Origin: Pseudomonadota bacterium
Lineage (GTDB): Bacteria; Desulfobacterota; Desulfarculia; Desulfarculales; Desulfarculaceae
Length of the DNA stretch: 64,000 nt
Direction: 5' to 3'
Assembly: GCA_018896025.1 (NCBI GenBank)
Contig: JAHIND010000008.1
Coordinates: 62,001-126,000, forward strand
Within the stretch, counting starts at the first letter, position 1; each line of letters starts with the position of its first letter. The notes beneath the pieces were generated by a model, which had not been told where the DNA came from, made no database searches, and saw nothing but the letters and a program-made list of their open reading frames with translations. Made by a program: the position numbers and the translations under genes. Of this stretch, positions 8,760 to 17,375 are shown piece after piece.

Positions 8760-9018
8760 AGCCCGCATATTTCATGAGGGTTGGGTGGCAATTAGCAACG
8801 GAGCAGTATTCACGGGGCCGTTATGAAAAAAGCTCTCACATTATCAAGATACAGTTTGTGCCCATCACCGGCACAGCCAGCCGGCGGCAGGCAAGGCGGC
8901 CGGCAAGCGAGGGCTGATGTCGTAGCCATAGCTACGTCGAGGCCCGAGCGCAGCCGGCAACACCGTATGCCGCCGGCTGGCGCAGCCGGACACACGACCC
9001 TCATGAAATATGTGGGCT
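8760..9018 (+). repeat. Structured 259-bp repeat element, copy 1 (inserted between livH and livM)
   Basis: Same length and about 78 % identical (hand count) to 35784-36042. Element bases 1-28 pair with 232-259 as a terminal inverted repeat (one G-A mismatch, two G-T pairs). Inside, further stems share one register: 109-113/226-230, 117-130/209-222, 140-145/194-199, and a capped hairpin 162-167/172-177 (CGTAGC/GCTACG, loop CATA); 152-155/183-186 also pair. AGCC directly repeats on both flanks (8756-8759, 9019-9022), like a target-site duplication. A 65-codon open frame inside shows no coding constraint. Orientation is assigned by G-T pairs, which mostly suit an RNA read from the plus strand. 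Not a family I recognise; no transposase is encoded. Confidence 0.9.
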
Positions 9019-9022
9019 AGCC

Positions 9023-10066
9023 ATGCGCATGGGCGATTTCAAACAGACCTACGCCGCCGACGAGGCGGTGTTCCGCTCGGGCACGGTGCGTTTCTGGCTG
9101 GTGGTGCTGTTGTTGGCCCTGGCCGCCTTTCCCTTCATGGTCGGGCCCTACCTGCTGTATATGGCCAACCTCACCGGGGTGGCCATCATCGCGGCGGTGG
9201 GCCTGAACATCCTCACCGGCGCGGCGGGCCAGATATCCCTGGGCCACGCCGCCTTCGTGGGCATAGGCGCCTACACCAGCGCCATCCTCACCACCAAGCT
9301 GGGCCTGCCCTTTCTGGTGTGCCTGCCCCTGTCCGGGCTTTCGGCGGCCTTCTTCGGGATAATCGTGGGCGCGCCGTCCATGCGCATGAAGGGCCTGTAT
9401 CTGTGCATCGCCACCTTGGCCGCCCAGGTGATCTTCGACTTCATCTTCGTGCATTGGACCTCAGTGACCGGAGGCATCCGGGGCATCAACGTGCCTTCGG
9501 CGGAACTTTTCGGTTACAAGCTGGACACCGAGTTCAAGATGTACTTCGTGACCATACCCATCATGATCGCGGCGATAACCGCGGCCCGCAACCTGTTCCG
9601 CACCAGGGTGGGCCGGGCCTTCATCGCCATCCGCGACCGCGACATCTCCGCCGAACTCATGGGCATCAACCTTTTCCAGTACAAGCTCTACGCCTTCGCG
9701 GCCAGCAGCTTTTATGCCGGAGTGGCCGGCTGTTTGCAGGTCTACCTGCTCCGGATCGTCACCCCGGAGCACTTTCCCCTGCACGAGTCCATCCGCTACC
9801 TGGCCATGATCATCGTGGGCGGCCTGGGCTCGGTGTTGGGCTCCATCTTCGGGGCCATCTTCATGACCATGGTGCCCGAGGCCCTGCAAAGCGGCTTGGC
9901 CATGTTCCAGGGTATGGACGACAAGCTGATGAGCTACCTGTTCCCGCTGCAAACCGTGGTCTTCGGCCTGTTGATCGTGGCGTTTCTGGTATTCGAGCCC
10001 CACGGCCTGGCCGAGATGTGGCGGCGGGTGAAGAACTATTTCCGGCTTTGGCCCTTTGAGCACTAG
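9023..10066 (+). CDS. livM: ABC transporter permease, LivM type
   Basis: A 347-residue permease with multiple hydrophobic segments and the LivM hallmarks NILTGAAGQISLGHAAFVGIGAY (first half), GLYLCIATLAAQVIFDFIF and GINLFQYKLYAFAASSFYAG (coupling helix), ending AEMWRRVKNYFRL. It partners LivH. The ATG at 9023 begins five bases after the repeat element and has no good SD directly upstream, because the likely original one lies beyond the element at 8744-8752; translation may depend on the new context. A second in-frame ATG at 9029 gives no better site. Confidence 0.92.
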   Translation: MRMGDFKQTYAADEAVFRSGTVRFWLVVLLLALAAFPFMVGPYLLYMANLTGVAIIAAVGLNILTGAAGQISLGHAAFVGIGAYTSAILTTKLGLPFLVCLPLSGLSAAFFGIIVGAPSMRMKGLYLCIATLAAQVIFDFIFVHWTSVTGGIRGINVPSAELFGYKLDTEFKMYFVTIPIMIAAITAARNLFRTRVGRAFIAIRDRDISAELMGINLFQYKLYAFAASSFYAGVAGCLQVYLLRIVTPEHFPLHESIRYLAMIIVGGLGSVLGSIFGAIFMTMVPEALQSGLAMFQGMDDKLMSYLFPLQTVVFGLLIVAFLVFEPHGLAEMWRRVKNYFRLWPFEH

Positions 10067-10177
10067 CGGCCCCAAGGCGGCCGTGGAGGAGCCGGGAGAG
10101 GGACATAGGAGGGATGTCCGGCCACGGCGCAAAAGCGCCAGGCGGGCGTGGGTTTTACCGATGGCGAGGAGGGACAG

Positions 10178-11359
10178 ATGAAATCGCTAAGGGTTACCTT
10201 GGGAGTAATTTTGACCTTGTGCCTGGTCCTGGGGGCCGGGGCGGCGCTGGCGGCCGACACCATTAAGATCACCGCCCAGCAGCCCATAACCGGGCGCTTC
10301 GCCTTTGCGGGCAAGCACATCCACCAGGGCTTGGCCGATTCCATTGCCTGGGCCAACGAGCAGGGCGGCGTGGACGGCATCAAGTTCGAGTACATCTACG
10401 AGGACAGCGGCTACGACCTCAAACGGGCGGTGGCGTCTTTTAAAAAGATGATGGCCAAGTACAACCCGGTCATGGACTACGGCGAGTCCACCGGACAGGG
10501 CAAGGCCCTGGCCCCGGAGATCAACAGCCGCTACCATGTGGTCTACGGCTCCACCAGCTTCAGTCAAGAGTTGGCCGACCGGGCCAAAAACCCCTACATG
10601 TTCGTCTCCGGCCCCACCTACGCCCAGCAATTCGGTATCCTGCTCAAGTACATCGCGGCCAACCCCAAGACCAAGGGCAAGAAGGCCACGGTGGCCTTCT
10701 TCTACAGCGACACCGAATTCGGCCGCGACCCCATCCCCTATGCCCGGGAAATGGCCAAGAAGCTGGGCGTGGAAGTGGTGGCCGAGGAAGTGACCGCGGT
10801 GGGCGCGGTGGACATCACCAGCCAGCTTTTGGACCTGAAGCGCCACAATCCCGACTACTGCATTTTCCAGGGCTACGTGGTTCCGCCCATTCCGTCGATC
10901 ATCCGCGGGGCCAAGGACTTCGGCCTCAAGACCACCTTCATGGGCACCTTCTGGACCATGTCCAAGATGCTCCTGGACAAGCTGGGAGCCGACGGCGAAG
11001 GCTACATGGGCGTGATGCCCTATGCCTACTGGTATCACACCGACGTGCCCATGATTAAGGTCATCCAGGACTTCAACAAGCGGCACCATCCGGACGTGAA
11101 GTACCGCCCCAACAGCTATATGCAGGGCTGGTTCACCGGCATGGTCTTCGTGAAGCTGGCCAAGATGTGCAAGGCCAAGGGACTCGCCATCACCGGCCCC
11201 AACCTCAAGAACATGATCCCCCAGGTCAAGGACTGGGACACCCAGGGCTTTGCCGGCATGGTGAGCTTCAAGCACAGCAACGCCACCGCCGTGGGCAAGG
11301 TCTACGTGGGCAAGGGCGGCAAGTTCATGCCGGCCTCCGACTGGATCTATCTAGACTAA
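10178..11359 (+). CDS. livK: ABC transporter periplasmic substrate-binding protein, LivK type
   Basis: A 393-residue periplasmic protein of the peripla_BP_6 (LivJ/LivK) family. A signal peptide (residues 1-24, hydrophobic VILTLCLVLGAGAALA, cleavage after ALA) is followed by the two-lobe fold: ITAQQPITGRFAFAGK at the start, YGESTGQGKALAPEINS and SSTSF-type binding-cleft loops, FFYSDTEFGRD at lobe 2. The start at 10178 has GAGGAGGG four bases upstream. The cleft residues do not match the classical leucine-binding signature well enough to name a ligand; the linked acyl-CoA synthetase suggests an organic acid. A strong hairpin follows the stop codon. Confidence 0.9.
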   Translation: MKSLRVTLGVILTLCLVLGAGAALAADTIKITAQQPITGRFAFAGKHIHQGLADSIAWANEQGGVDGIKFEYIYEDSGYDLKRAVASFKKMMAKYNPVMDYGESTGQGKALAPEINSRYHVVYGSTSFSQELADRAKNPYMFVSGPTYAQQFGILLKYIAANPKTKGKKATVAFFYSDTEFGRDPIPYAREMAKKLGVEVVAEEVTAVGAVDITSQLLDLKRHNPDYCIFQGYVVPPIPSIIRGAKDFGLKTTFMGTFWTMSKMLLDKLGADGEGYMGVMPYAYWYHTDVPMIKVIQDFNKRHHPDVKYRPNSYMQGWFTGMVFVKLAKMCKAKGLAITGPNLKNMIPQVKDWDTQGFAGMVSFKHSNATAVGKVYVGKGGKFMPASDWIYLD

Positions 11360-11366
11360 CCCTCAC

Positions 11367-11408
11367 GGGCCGGAGAGGGAGCCGCCGCGCGGGGCTCCCC
11401 TCCGGCCC
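11367..11408 (+). other. Intercistronic hairpin between livK and livF
   Basis: Arms GGGCCGGAG-A-GGGAGCC and its complement form a stem of about 16 pairs with one bulge and a GC-rich loop. No T run follows, so it is not a typical intrinsic terminator. Placed just after the binding-protein gene, it may protect the livK message from 3' decay or attenuate livF, a common way to make more binding protein than transporter. Confidence 0.65.
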
Positions 11409-11425
11409 TCTAGGCGAACAAGGCC

Positions 11426-12250
11426 ATGAGTGAGCAGCAAGCGGACCAGGAGGCCATCCTCAAGGTCAACAACATCGAGGTGGTTTACAACCACGTGGTG
11501 CTGGTGCTCAAGGGCCTGTCCCTGCGGGTGCCCCAAGGCCAGATAGTGAGCCTTTTGGGCTCCAACGGGGCAGGCAAGAGCACCACCCTTAAAGCCATCA
11601 GCGGGCTCCTGCCCCTGGAGGACGGCGAGATCACCGACGGGTGGATTGAGTTCGCGGGCGAAAAACTTCGCCAGGAGCTGCCCAACGTGCTGGTGCGCAA
11701 GGGTATCTTCCAGGTGATGGAGGGGCGGCGCATCTTCGAGGACCTCACCGTGGAGGAGAACCTGGCCTGCGGGGCCTACACCCGCCGCGACCGCTCAGGG
11801 GTCAAGGCCGACATGGACAAGTGCTTCGCCTATTTCCCGGTGCTCAAAACCCGCCTGGGACGCCTGGCCGGCTACCTGAGCGGAGGCGAGCAGCAGATGC
11901 TGGCCATCAGCCGGGCCCTGTTGGCCCGGCCCAAGCTGATGATGTTAGACGAGCCCTCCCTGGGTCTGGCCCCCCTCTTGGTGGAGGAGATTTTCGCCAT
12001 CATCCAGGAGATCAACCAGAAGGAGGGCACCAGCATCCTTTTGGTGGAGCAGAACGCCCAGATGGCGCTAAGCGTAAGCTCTTACGGCTACATCATGGAA
12101 AACGGCCGGGTGGTGCTGGACGGCCCGGTGGAGCGCCTATTGGCGGATCAGGACGTGCAAGAGTTCTACTTGGGGCTGGGCCAGGGCGGCGGCCGCAAGA
12201 GCTACCGTGAGGTCAAGCATTACAAGCGGAGGAAACGTTGGTTGAGCTGA
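11426..12250 (+). CDS. livF: ABC transporter ATP-binding protein, LivF type
   Basis: A 274-residue ATPase subunit. Walker A is GSNGAGKST, the signature is a canonical LSGGEQQMLAISRAL, Walker B is LMMLDEPSLGLAP, and the H-loop is VEQNAQ, the LivF pattern. Compared with the usual 235-240 residues it carries an N-terminal extension (SEQQADQEAIL) and a basic C-terminal tail (VKHYKRRKRWLS). Its last 13 bases overlap the next gene's TTG start, so livF and the synthetase are translationally coupled. Confidence 0.92.
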   Translation: MSEQQADQEAILKVNNIEVVYNHVVLVLKGLSLRVPQGQIVSLLGSNGAGKSTTLKAISGLLPLEDGEITDGWIEFAGEKLRQELPNVLVRKGIFQVMEGRRIFEDLTVEENLACGAYTRRDRSGVKADMDKCFAYFPVLKTRLGRLAGYLSGGEQQMLAISRALLARPKLMMLDEPSLGLAPLLVEEIFAIIQEINQKEGTSILLVEQNAQMALSVSSYGYIMENGRVVLDGPVERLLADQDVQEFYLGLGQGGGRKSYREVKHYKRRKRWLS

Positions 12251-14061
12251 CCGGCAAAACCCTGGGCCAGTTCTTCCTGGAGCAGGTGGCCCGGCGCGGC
12301 GACCAGGTGGCGCTCAGGGAAAAGGACTTCGGCATCTGGCAGGAGGTCACCTGGAGCGGTTACCGCGACCACGTGAAGCACTTCGCCCTGGGGCTGACCG
12401 CCCTGGGCTTCGGCCGGGGCGACAACCTGGCCATCATCAGCGAGAACTGCCGGGAGTGGCTCTACGCCGACATGGCGGCCATCTGCCTGGGCGGGGTTTC
12501 GGTGGGGGTGTATCCCACCAGCCCCTACCCAGAGGTCCATTACGTGGTCAAGCACTCGGACAGCAAGTTCGTGGTGGCCGAAGACCAGGAGCAGACCGAC
12601 AAGATTTTGGAGGTTTGGGACGACCTTCCTCTGATCAACAAGATCATCGTCAAGGACATGAAGGGCCTTAGGCACTATCCCCAGGACATCATCATGTCCT
12701 TCGAGGCGGTGGAGGAGTTGGGCCGGGAGCTGGAGAGGGAGCGGCCCGGCTGGTTCGAAGATCGGGTGGCCCAGGGCCGGGCCGAGGAGGTGTGCATCAT
12801 GGTCTACACCTCGGGCACCACCGGCAAGCCCAAGGGGGCCATGATCAATCACGTGAACATCGAGTCCATGACCCTGGGCACCATCGAGGCCATCAAGGCC
12901 AAGGCCGATGACGGTGTGGTGTCCTATCTACCTCTATGCCACGTGGCCGAAAAGATATTCAGCCTGTTTCTGCCCATGTACGTGGGCTATCCGGTGAACT
13001 TCGCCGAGAGCATCGCCACCATCCAAAGCGACCTTCGAGAGATGGCCCCCTCGGTGTTCCTGGGGGTGCCGCGCATCTGGGAGAAGCTGCAATCGGCCAT
13101 CTACATCAACATCAAGGACTCCAGCCGCCTCAAGCAATGGCTGTTCAAGCGCTGCTACGCGGCGGGCCGGCGCATGGCCGGGGAGCGCCTGGAGGGCCGG
13201 CAACCAGGCCTGGGGCTCAAGCTGTCCTACTGGCTGGCCTATTGGCTCATGCTCAGGGCCCTGCAAAACTTCGTGGGTCTGAGAAAGGTGCGCTTCTGCT
13301 TCTCCGCCGCGGCCAAGGTGAGCCCCGAGGTGCTGCGCTTCTTCCACGACCTGGGCATCAGGGTCAAGGAAGGCTACGGCATGACCGAGACCACCGGCCT
13401 GAGCTTCATCCACATGGATGACGACATCCGCATGGGCACGGTGGGCAAGCCCATCGCGGGCATAGAGTTCGCCATCGCCCCCGACGGCGAGCTGCTCAAG
13501 AGGGGCGCTCCGGTGTTCGTGGGCTACTACAAGAACGAGGAGGCCACCCGCCAGACCATCATCGACGGCTGGCTGCACACCGGCGACATCGCCGAGATGG
13601 ACCAGCACGGCCACGTCTCCATCGTGGACCGCAAAAAGGACATCATCATCACCAGCGGGGGCAAGAACATCGCTCCCAGCGAGATCGAGAACGCCCTCAA
13701 GGTGAGCCCCTACATCAAGGAGGCCATCGTCATCGGCGAGGGGCGCAATTTCATCGCCGCCCTGATCCAAATCGATTTCGACAACGTGGGCAAGTGGGCC
13801 ACGGACAATCACCTGGCCTACACTAACTTCAAGAACCTGGCTCAAAACCCCGAGGTGACCCGCCTGATCCAGGCCGAGGTGGACCGGGTCAACGCCCAGT
13901 TCGCCCGGGTGGAGAACGTGCGCAAATTCCTCTTGCTGACCAAGGAGCTGGACCACGACGACGACGAGCTCACCGCCACCATGAAGGTGCGCCGGGCCAA
14001 TATCTATCAGAAATTCGCCACGGAGATAGAGCAGGTCTATGGAGGAGGGGCCAGGGCCTAA
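12238..14061 (+). CDS. AMP-forming acyl-CoA synthetase (long-chain fatty-acid-CoA ligase type)
   Basis: A 607-residue adenylate-forming enzyme that would activate a carboxylic acid with ATP and CoA. Motifs: VYTSGTTGKPKGAMI (P-loop-like A3, about residues 188-202), GYGMTETTG (A5), GWLHTGDI (A7), DRKKDIIITSGGKNIAP (A8 hinge region) and the C-terminal domain. The length, plus a linker between A3 and A5, fits the FadD15/long-chain group. Start is a TTG at 12238 with GGAGG 5 bases upstream, inside the end of livF. Coupling to a Liv importer and a TetR regulator suggests that the imported compound is trapped as a CoA ester; whether it is a fatty, branched or aromatic acid is not decided. Confidence 0.88.
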   Translation: MVELTGKTLGQFFLEQVARRGDQVALREKDFGIWQEVTWSGYRDHVKHFALGLTALGFGRGDNLAIISENCREWLYADMAAICLGGVSVGVYPTSPYPEVHYVVKHSDSKFVVAEDQEQTDKILEVWDDLPLINKIIVKDMKGLRHYPQDIIMSFEAVEELGRELERERPGWFEDRVAQGRAEEVCIMVYTSGTTGKPKGAMINHVNIESMTLGTIEAIKAKADDGVVSYLPLCHVAEKIFSLFLPMYVGYPVNFAESIATIQSDLREMAPSVFLGVPRIWEKLQSAIYINIKDSSRLKQWLFKRCYAAGRRMAGERLEGRQPGLGLKLSYWLAYWLMLRALQNFVGLRKVRFCFSAAAKVSPEVLRFFHDLGIRVKEGYGMTETTGLSFIHMDDDIRMGTVGKPIAGIEFAIAPDGELLKRGAPVFVGYYKNEEATRQTIIDGWLHTGDIAEMDQHGHVSIVDRKKDIIITSGGKNIAPSEIENALKVSPYIKEAIVIGEGRNFIAALIQIDFDNVGKWATDNHLAYTNFKNLAQNPEVTRLIQAEVDRVNAQFARVENVRKFLLLTKELDHDDDELTATMKVRRANIYQKFATEIEQVYGGGARA

Positions 14062-14125
14062 AATCCCACCCCTTATCCTGGCACAGAATTGGGGGAAAGG
14101 TCGCCCGTGTTTGTTGCGCTTGCAT

Positions 14126-14158
14126 TGCCTACCCAATATCGCTAGGCATTCCAATATC
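14126..14158 (+). promoter_or_regulatory. Direct repeat CCAATATC and overlapping inverted repeat upstream of cheB-cheR
   Basis: CCAATATC occurs at 14133-14140 and 14151-14158 (18 bases apart), and TGCCTA/TAGGCA (14126-14131, 14143-14148) is an overlapping inverted repeat. Such an array is typical of an activator site, here about 115 bases before the CheB-CheR start. Nothing else recognisable lies in 14062-14273. Confidence 0.35.
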
Positions 14159-14273
14159 CTTCATGCTTTCTTCGCCTCACCGCCATGCCCCTATGCTATC
14201 CTGCCGGGTAGAGACAATTCGCGCCGCTTCCACATTTTGGTCCGCGCCCCACCCCAGAATTGAGAGGGCTATC

Positions 14274-17084
14274 ATGCCCAGAGACAAAGCTAAGCCCAAA
14301 AAAACGGGGACGCCCGGCGCGTCCAAGGGCAAACCGAACAAGACCATCTCGCAAGCAACTGCAAAAAATGGCGCCAAAAAGTCCCTGCCTGCGAAAAAAG
14401 CACCATCGTCAGGCACTCAGGTGACCGGTAAGGCTCCTGACGTCCCCGGGGATGCTAGGTTTCCCATAATTGGCCTGGGTGCTTCGGCGGGAGGCCTGGA
14501 AGCTTTCCAGCAGTTCTTTGACGCCATGCCCCCTGACTCGGGAATGGCCTTCCTGGTGGTGGTGCATCTTGATCCCGACCACACCAGCATCCTGCCCGAA
14601 CTGATCCAGAAGCACACCTCCATGAAGGTGGAGGCCGCGCAGGATAATACCGAGGTCAGGCCCAATCAAGTCTACGTGGCCCCGCCCAGCAAAGACCTGG
14701 CCCTTTTGAAGGGTAAGATTTTGCTTCTGGATCCGGAGTCGCCCCGGGGCCGCCGCCTGCCCATAGACTTCTTTTTCCGGCAACTGGCCCAGGACCGGAG
14801 CGATCAGGCAGGTTGCATAATCTTTTCCGGCACCGCCTCGGACGGCTCCATGGGACTTAGGGATGTAAAGGGCGCGGGCGGCCTGGTGATCGCCCAGGAG
14901 CCTTCCTCGGCCAAATACGACGGGATGCCTTCCAGCGCCGTGGCCACCGGGCTGGCGGACCTGGTGCTGACGCCCGAGCAGATGCCCGAGAAGTTGATCT
15001 ACTATTTCTCGCACCCCCATGCGCTGGCCATCCCCGCGAAAACGGCGTCCCCGGCCAGCCCGCGGGAAGCTCCGTTGCAAAAGGTGCTGGTCCTGCTGCG
15101 CGATCGAGTGGGGCATGATTTCTCCTGTTACAAGCAAAGCACCATCATCAGGCGCATCGAGCGCCGCATGAGCATCCAGCAGATTCCCAACGTCGGCAAA
15201 TACCTCCGCTTCGTCCAAGCCAACCCCGAGGAACTAGACGCCCTGTTCAAGGACCTTCTGATCGGGGTGACCAACTTTTTCCGAGACCCCGATGCCTTTG
15301 ATCTGGTCAAGGAAAAGGTGATCCCCAAGCTCCTGGGCCAGCTGAAGCCCTCAGAGGCCCTGCGGGTCTGGGTGCCCGGTTGCTCCACCGGTGAAGAGGT
15401 GTATTCCCTGGTCATCATCATCAAGGAATGCATGGCCAAGGCGGGTAAGGAGGTGCCCCTGCAGGTGTTCGGCACGGACATAGACAAGGTGGCGGTGGAT
15501 AAGGCCCGGGAGGGCTTGTTTCCGGGCAGCATAGCCGCCGACCTCAGCCCCGAGCGGCTCAAGCGGTTTTTCAACGAGGAGCCCGGCTATTATCGCGTCA
15601 AGAAGGAACTGCGTGAGCCGGTGGTTTTCTCAGTGCAGGACGTGATGAAGGATCCGCCCTTTTCCAAGCTGGACCTGCTCTGCTGCCGCAACCTGCTCAT
15701 CTACCTGGACGGGACGGCCCAAAAGAAGCTTTTGCCTTTGTTTCACTACACCCTCAAGCCCCAGGGGATTCTGTTTCTGGGATCTTCTGAGTCCATCGGG
15801 GGCTTCGCCGACCTGTTCCAGGCGCGGGACAAAAAGTGGAAGATATACTCCCGCAAGCCCACCTCCGGGGCCATGCGCCTGATGATCGACTTCCCCACCG
15901 GGCCGGTAACCAGGGAAGAGGGGGAAGACAAGGCCGCCCGGACGATTCTGGCACTGGGAGAGGCGGACCTGGCCCGGGAAGCCAAGCAGATAGTGCTGTC
16001 GGAATTTTCCCCGGCCATGGTGCTTGTCGATCAAAAAGGCGAAATACAATACATCCACGGCCACACCGGCAATTTCCTGGAACCGGCGGTGGGCCGGCCC
16101 AGCCAAAAAATATCGTCCATGGCCAGGGAGGGGCTTCGGCTGGAACTGGGCTCCGCCTTGCGCCAGGCCCAGGTCAGCGGCCAGGCGGTGCACTCGCCTG
16201 CCATCAAGGTAAAGGTCAATGGCGGCCATAAATACGTGGACCTGACGGTCCAGCCCATCGACCAGCCCGAGGCCTTGCAAGGCCTGCTGGCCGTGGTCCT
16301 GCGGGAGACGCAGGGGCCCCCGGCTGGGTCAAAGGGCAAGAGTGGGCGGGGTTCTGGCGCGGAGGTGGAAAGCCGCTTAACCAACTTGGAACAGGAACTG
16401 CAGCACACCCGGGAGAGGCACCAGGGAGCCATCGAGGAGTTGGAAACCTCCAACGAGGAGCTGAAGTCCATAAACGAGGAGATGCAGTCGGCCAACGAGG
16501 AGTTGCAGAGCACCAACGAAGAGCTGGAGGCCACCAAGGAGGAGCAGCAGTCGCTCAATGAGGAGTTGGCCACGGTCAACGCCGAGTTGCAGGCCAAGAT
16601 CGACGAACTGGCCCAGGCCCAGGACGACCTTAAGAACCTGCTGGCCAGCACCGAAATAGCCACGTTGTTCCTGAGAAACGACCTGACCGTGAAGCGTTTC
16701 ACCCCCACCGCCACCAAACTGATCAACCTCATCGCCAGCGACATGGGGCGGCCGGTGGACCACATCGTGACCAACCTGGACTACCCCGATCTGGTGAGCG
16801 ACGCCAAGAAGGTGCTGAACACCCTGGGCGTCAAGCAATCCGAGGTTCGGACCAAGGGCGGGGACTGGTACCAGATGCGCATAATTCCCTATCGCACCAT
16901 GGATAACGTCATCGATGGGGTGGTTGTCACCTTCACCGATATCAACCAGCAAAAGCGGGCCCAGAGCGAGCTGCGCGAGCTCAGCGACGCCCTGGAGAAG
17001 GCGGGCCTCCAACGGGAGGTGCTTTTAAAGGAACGCACCAAGGAACTCAAGCATACCCGGGGCCTGCTGCGCAAGAACAAGTGA
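14274..17084 (+). CDS. CheB-CheR-PAS fusion protein (methylesterase/methyltransferase signalling protein)
   Basis: A 936-residue fusion. After a basic, low-complexity N-terminus (1-55) comes a CheB methylesterase domain (about 58-245) with its triad: GASAGG (Ser), VVHLDPDH (His), FSGTASDGS (Asp). CheR follows (about 265-535) with RIERRM, the SAM-binding GCSTGEEVYSL, and LLCCRNLLIYL. Then a linker, a long heptad-rich coiled coil (ELETSNEELKSINEEMQSAN and similar, about 715-800) and a PAS domain (820-915). No receiver domain controls CheB and no kinase domain is fused. No chemoreceptor or CheA is nearby, so it likely serves a non-chemotactic signalling pathway with the kinases next door. ATG at 14274 (GAGAGGG upstream) is preferred over 14163, which would add 37 atypical residues. 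Confidence 0.9.
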   Translation: MPRDKAKPKKTGTPGASKGKPNKTISQATAKNGAKKSLPAKKAPSSGTQVTGKAPDVPGDARFPIIGLGASAGGLEAFQQFFDAMPPDSGMAFLVVVHLDPDHTSILPELIQKHTSMKVEAAQDNTEVRPNQVYVAPPSKDLALLKGKILLLDPESPRGRRLPIDFFFRQLAQDRSDQAGCIIFSGTASDGSMGLRDVKGAGGLVIAQEPSSAKYDGMPSSAVATGLADLVLTPEQMPEKLIYYFSHPHALAIPAKTASPASPREAPLQKVLVLLRDRVGHDFSCYKQSTIIRRIERRMSIQQIPNVGKYLRFVQANPEELDALFKDLLIGVTNFFRDPDAFDLVKEKVIPKLLGQLKPSEALRVWVPGCSTGEEVYSLVIIIKECMAKAGKEVPLQVFGTDIDKVAVDKAREGLFPGSIAADLSPERLKRFFNEEPGYYRVKKELREPVVFSVQDVMKDPPFSKLDLLCCRNLLIYLDGTAQKKLLPLFHYTLKPQGILFLGSSESIGGFADLFQARDKKWKIYSRKPTSGAMRLMIDFPTGPVTREEGEDKAARTILALGEADLAREAKQIVLSEFSPAMVLVDQKGEIQYIHGHTGNFLEPAVGRPSQKISSMAREGLRLELGSALRQAQVSGQAVHSPAIKVKVNGGHKYVDLTVQPIDQPEALQGLLAVVLRETQGPPAGSKGKSGRGSGAEVESRLTNLEQELQHTRERHQGAIEELETSNEELKSINEEMQSANEELQSTNEELEATKEEQQSLNEELATVNAELQAKIDELAQAQDDLKNLLASTEIATLFLRNDLTVKRFTPTATKLINLIASDMGRPVDHIVTNLDYPDLVSDAKKVLNTLGVKQSEVRTKGGDWYQMRIIPYRTMDNVIDGVVVTFTDINQQKRAQSELRELSDALEKAGLQREVLLKERTKELKHTRGLLRKNK

Positions 17085-17295
17085 TCGATAAGATACAGCC
17101 CTTTGGGCGGTGGATCGGGAGAACCACCGGTAATACGTCGCCACTATAGACAAGGCCTTTCCCCGGGGCTAAACGGCCTGTTTCCAGTTTCAGCTCAAAA
17201 AAAAAGCGGCGCGGCTTTCCCGACCCGGCACACCCTGTCGCTGGTCAAGGGCCCCCGACGGCCAGACGGCGGGCATGGTGAGCATGTTTAGGGGG

Positions 17296-17331
17296 TTGAC
17301 AGTTGAGAATTAGAAGTGATTCTCCTGGAGA
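17296..17331 (+). promoter_or_regulatory. Candidate promoter with overlapping inverted repeats upstream of hybrid kinase
   Basis: TTGACA (17296-17301) is a consensus -35, but the -10 region (around 17319-17324) is weak, as in activated promoters. GAGAAT-N8-ATTCTC (17305-17324) and TCTCC-T-GGAGA (17321-17331) are adjacent perfect inverted repeats placed over the spacer and -10. The rest of the 290-base gap 17085-17375 shows no gene. Confidence 0.4.
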
Positions 17332-17375
17332 CACTAGGGCATAATTGTAATGAGAGTTGATACTAACGGGAAACA

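Noticed and set aside
8823..9020. 65-codon open frame inside repeat copy 1 (and its equivalent at 35847-36044) as a conserved small protein
   Set aside because: Both frames are open and have no indels, but the 37 differences fall evenly on codon positions (13, 12, 12) with 40/65 residues kept, unlike a selected protein, while paired bases covary. The frame is a by-product of structure.
17190..17225. A9 tract next to a GC hairpin as a minus-strand terminator
   Set aside because: On the minus strand it could form a short stem with T run, but no minus-strand gene lies upstream for it to terminate.
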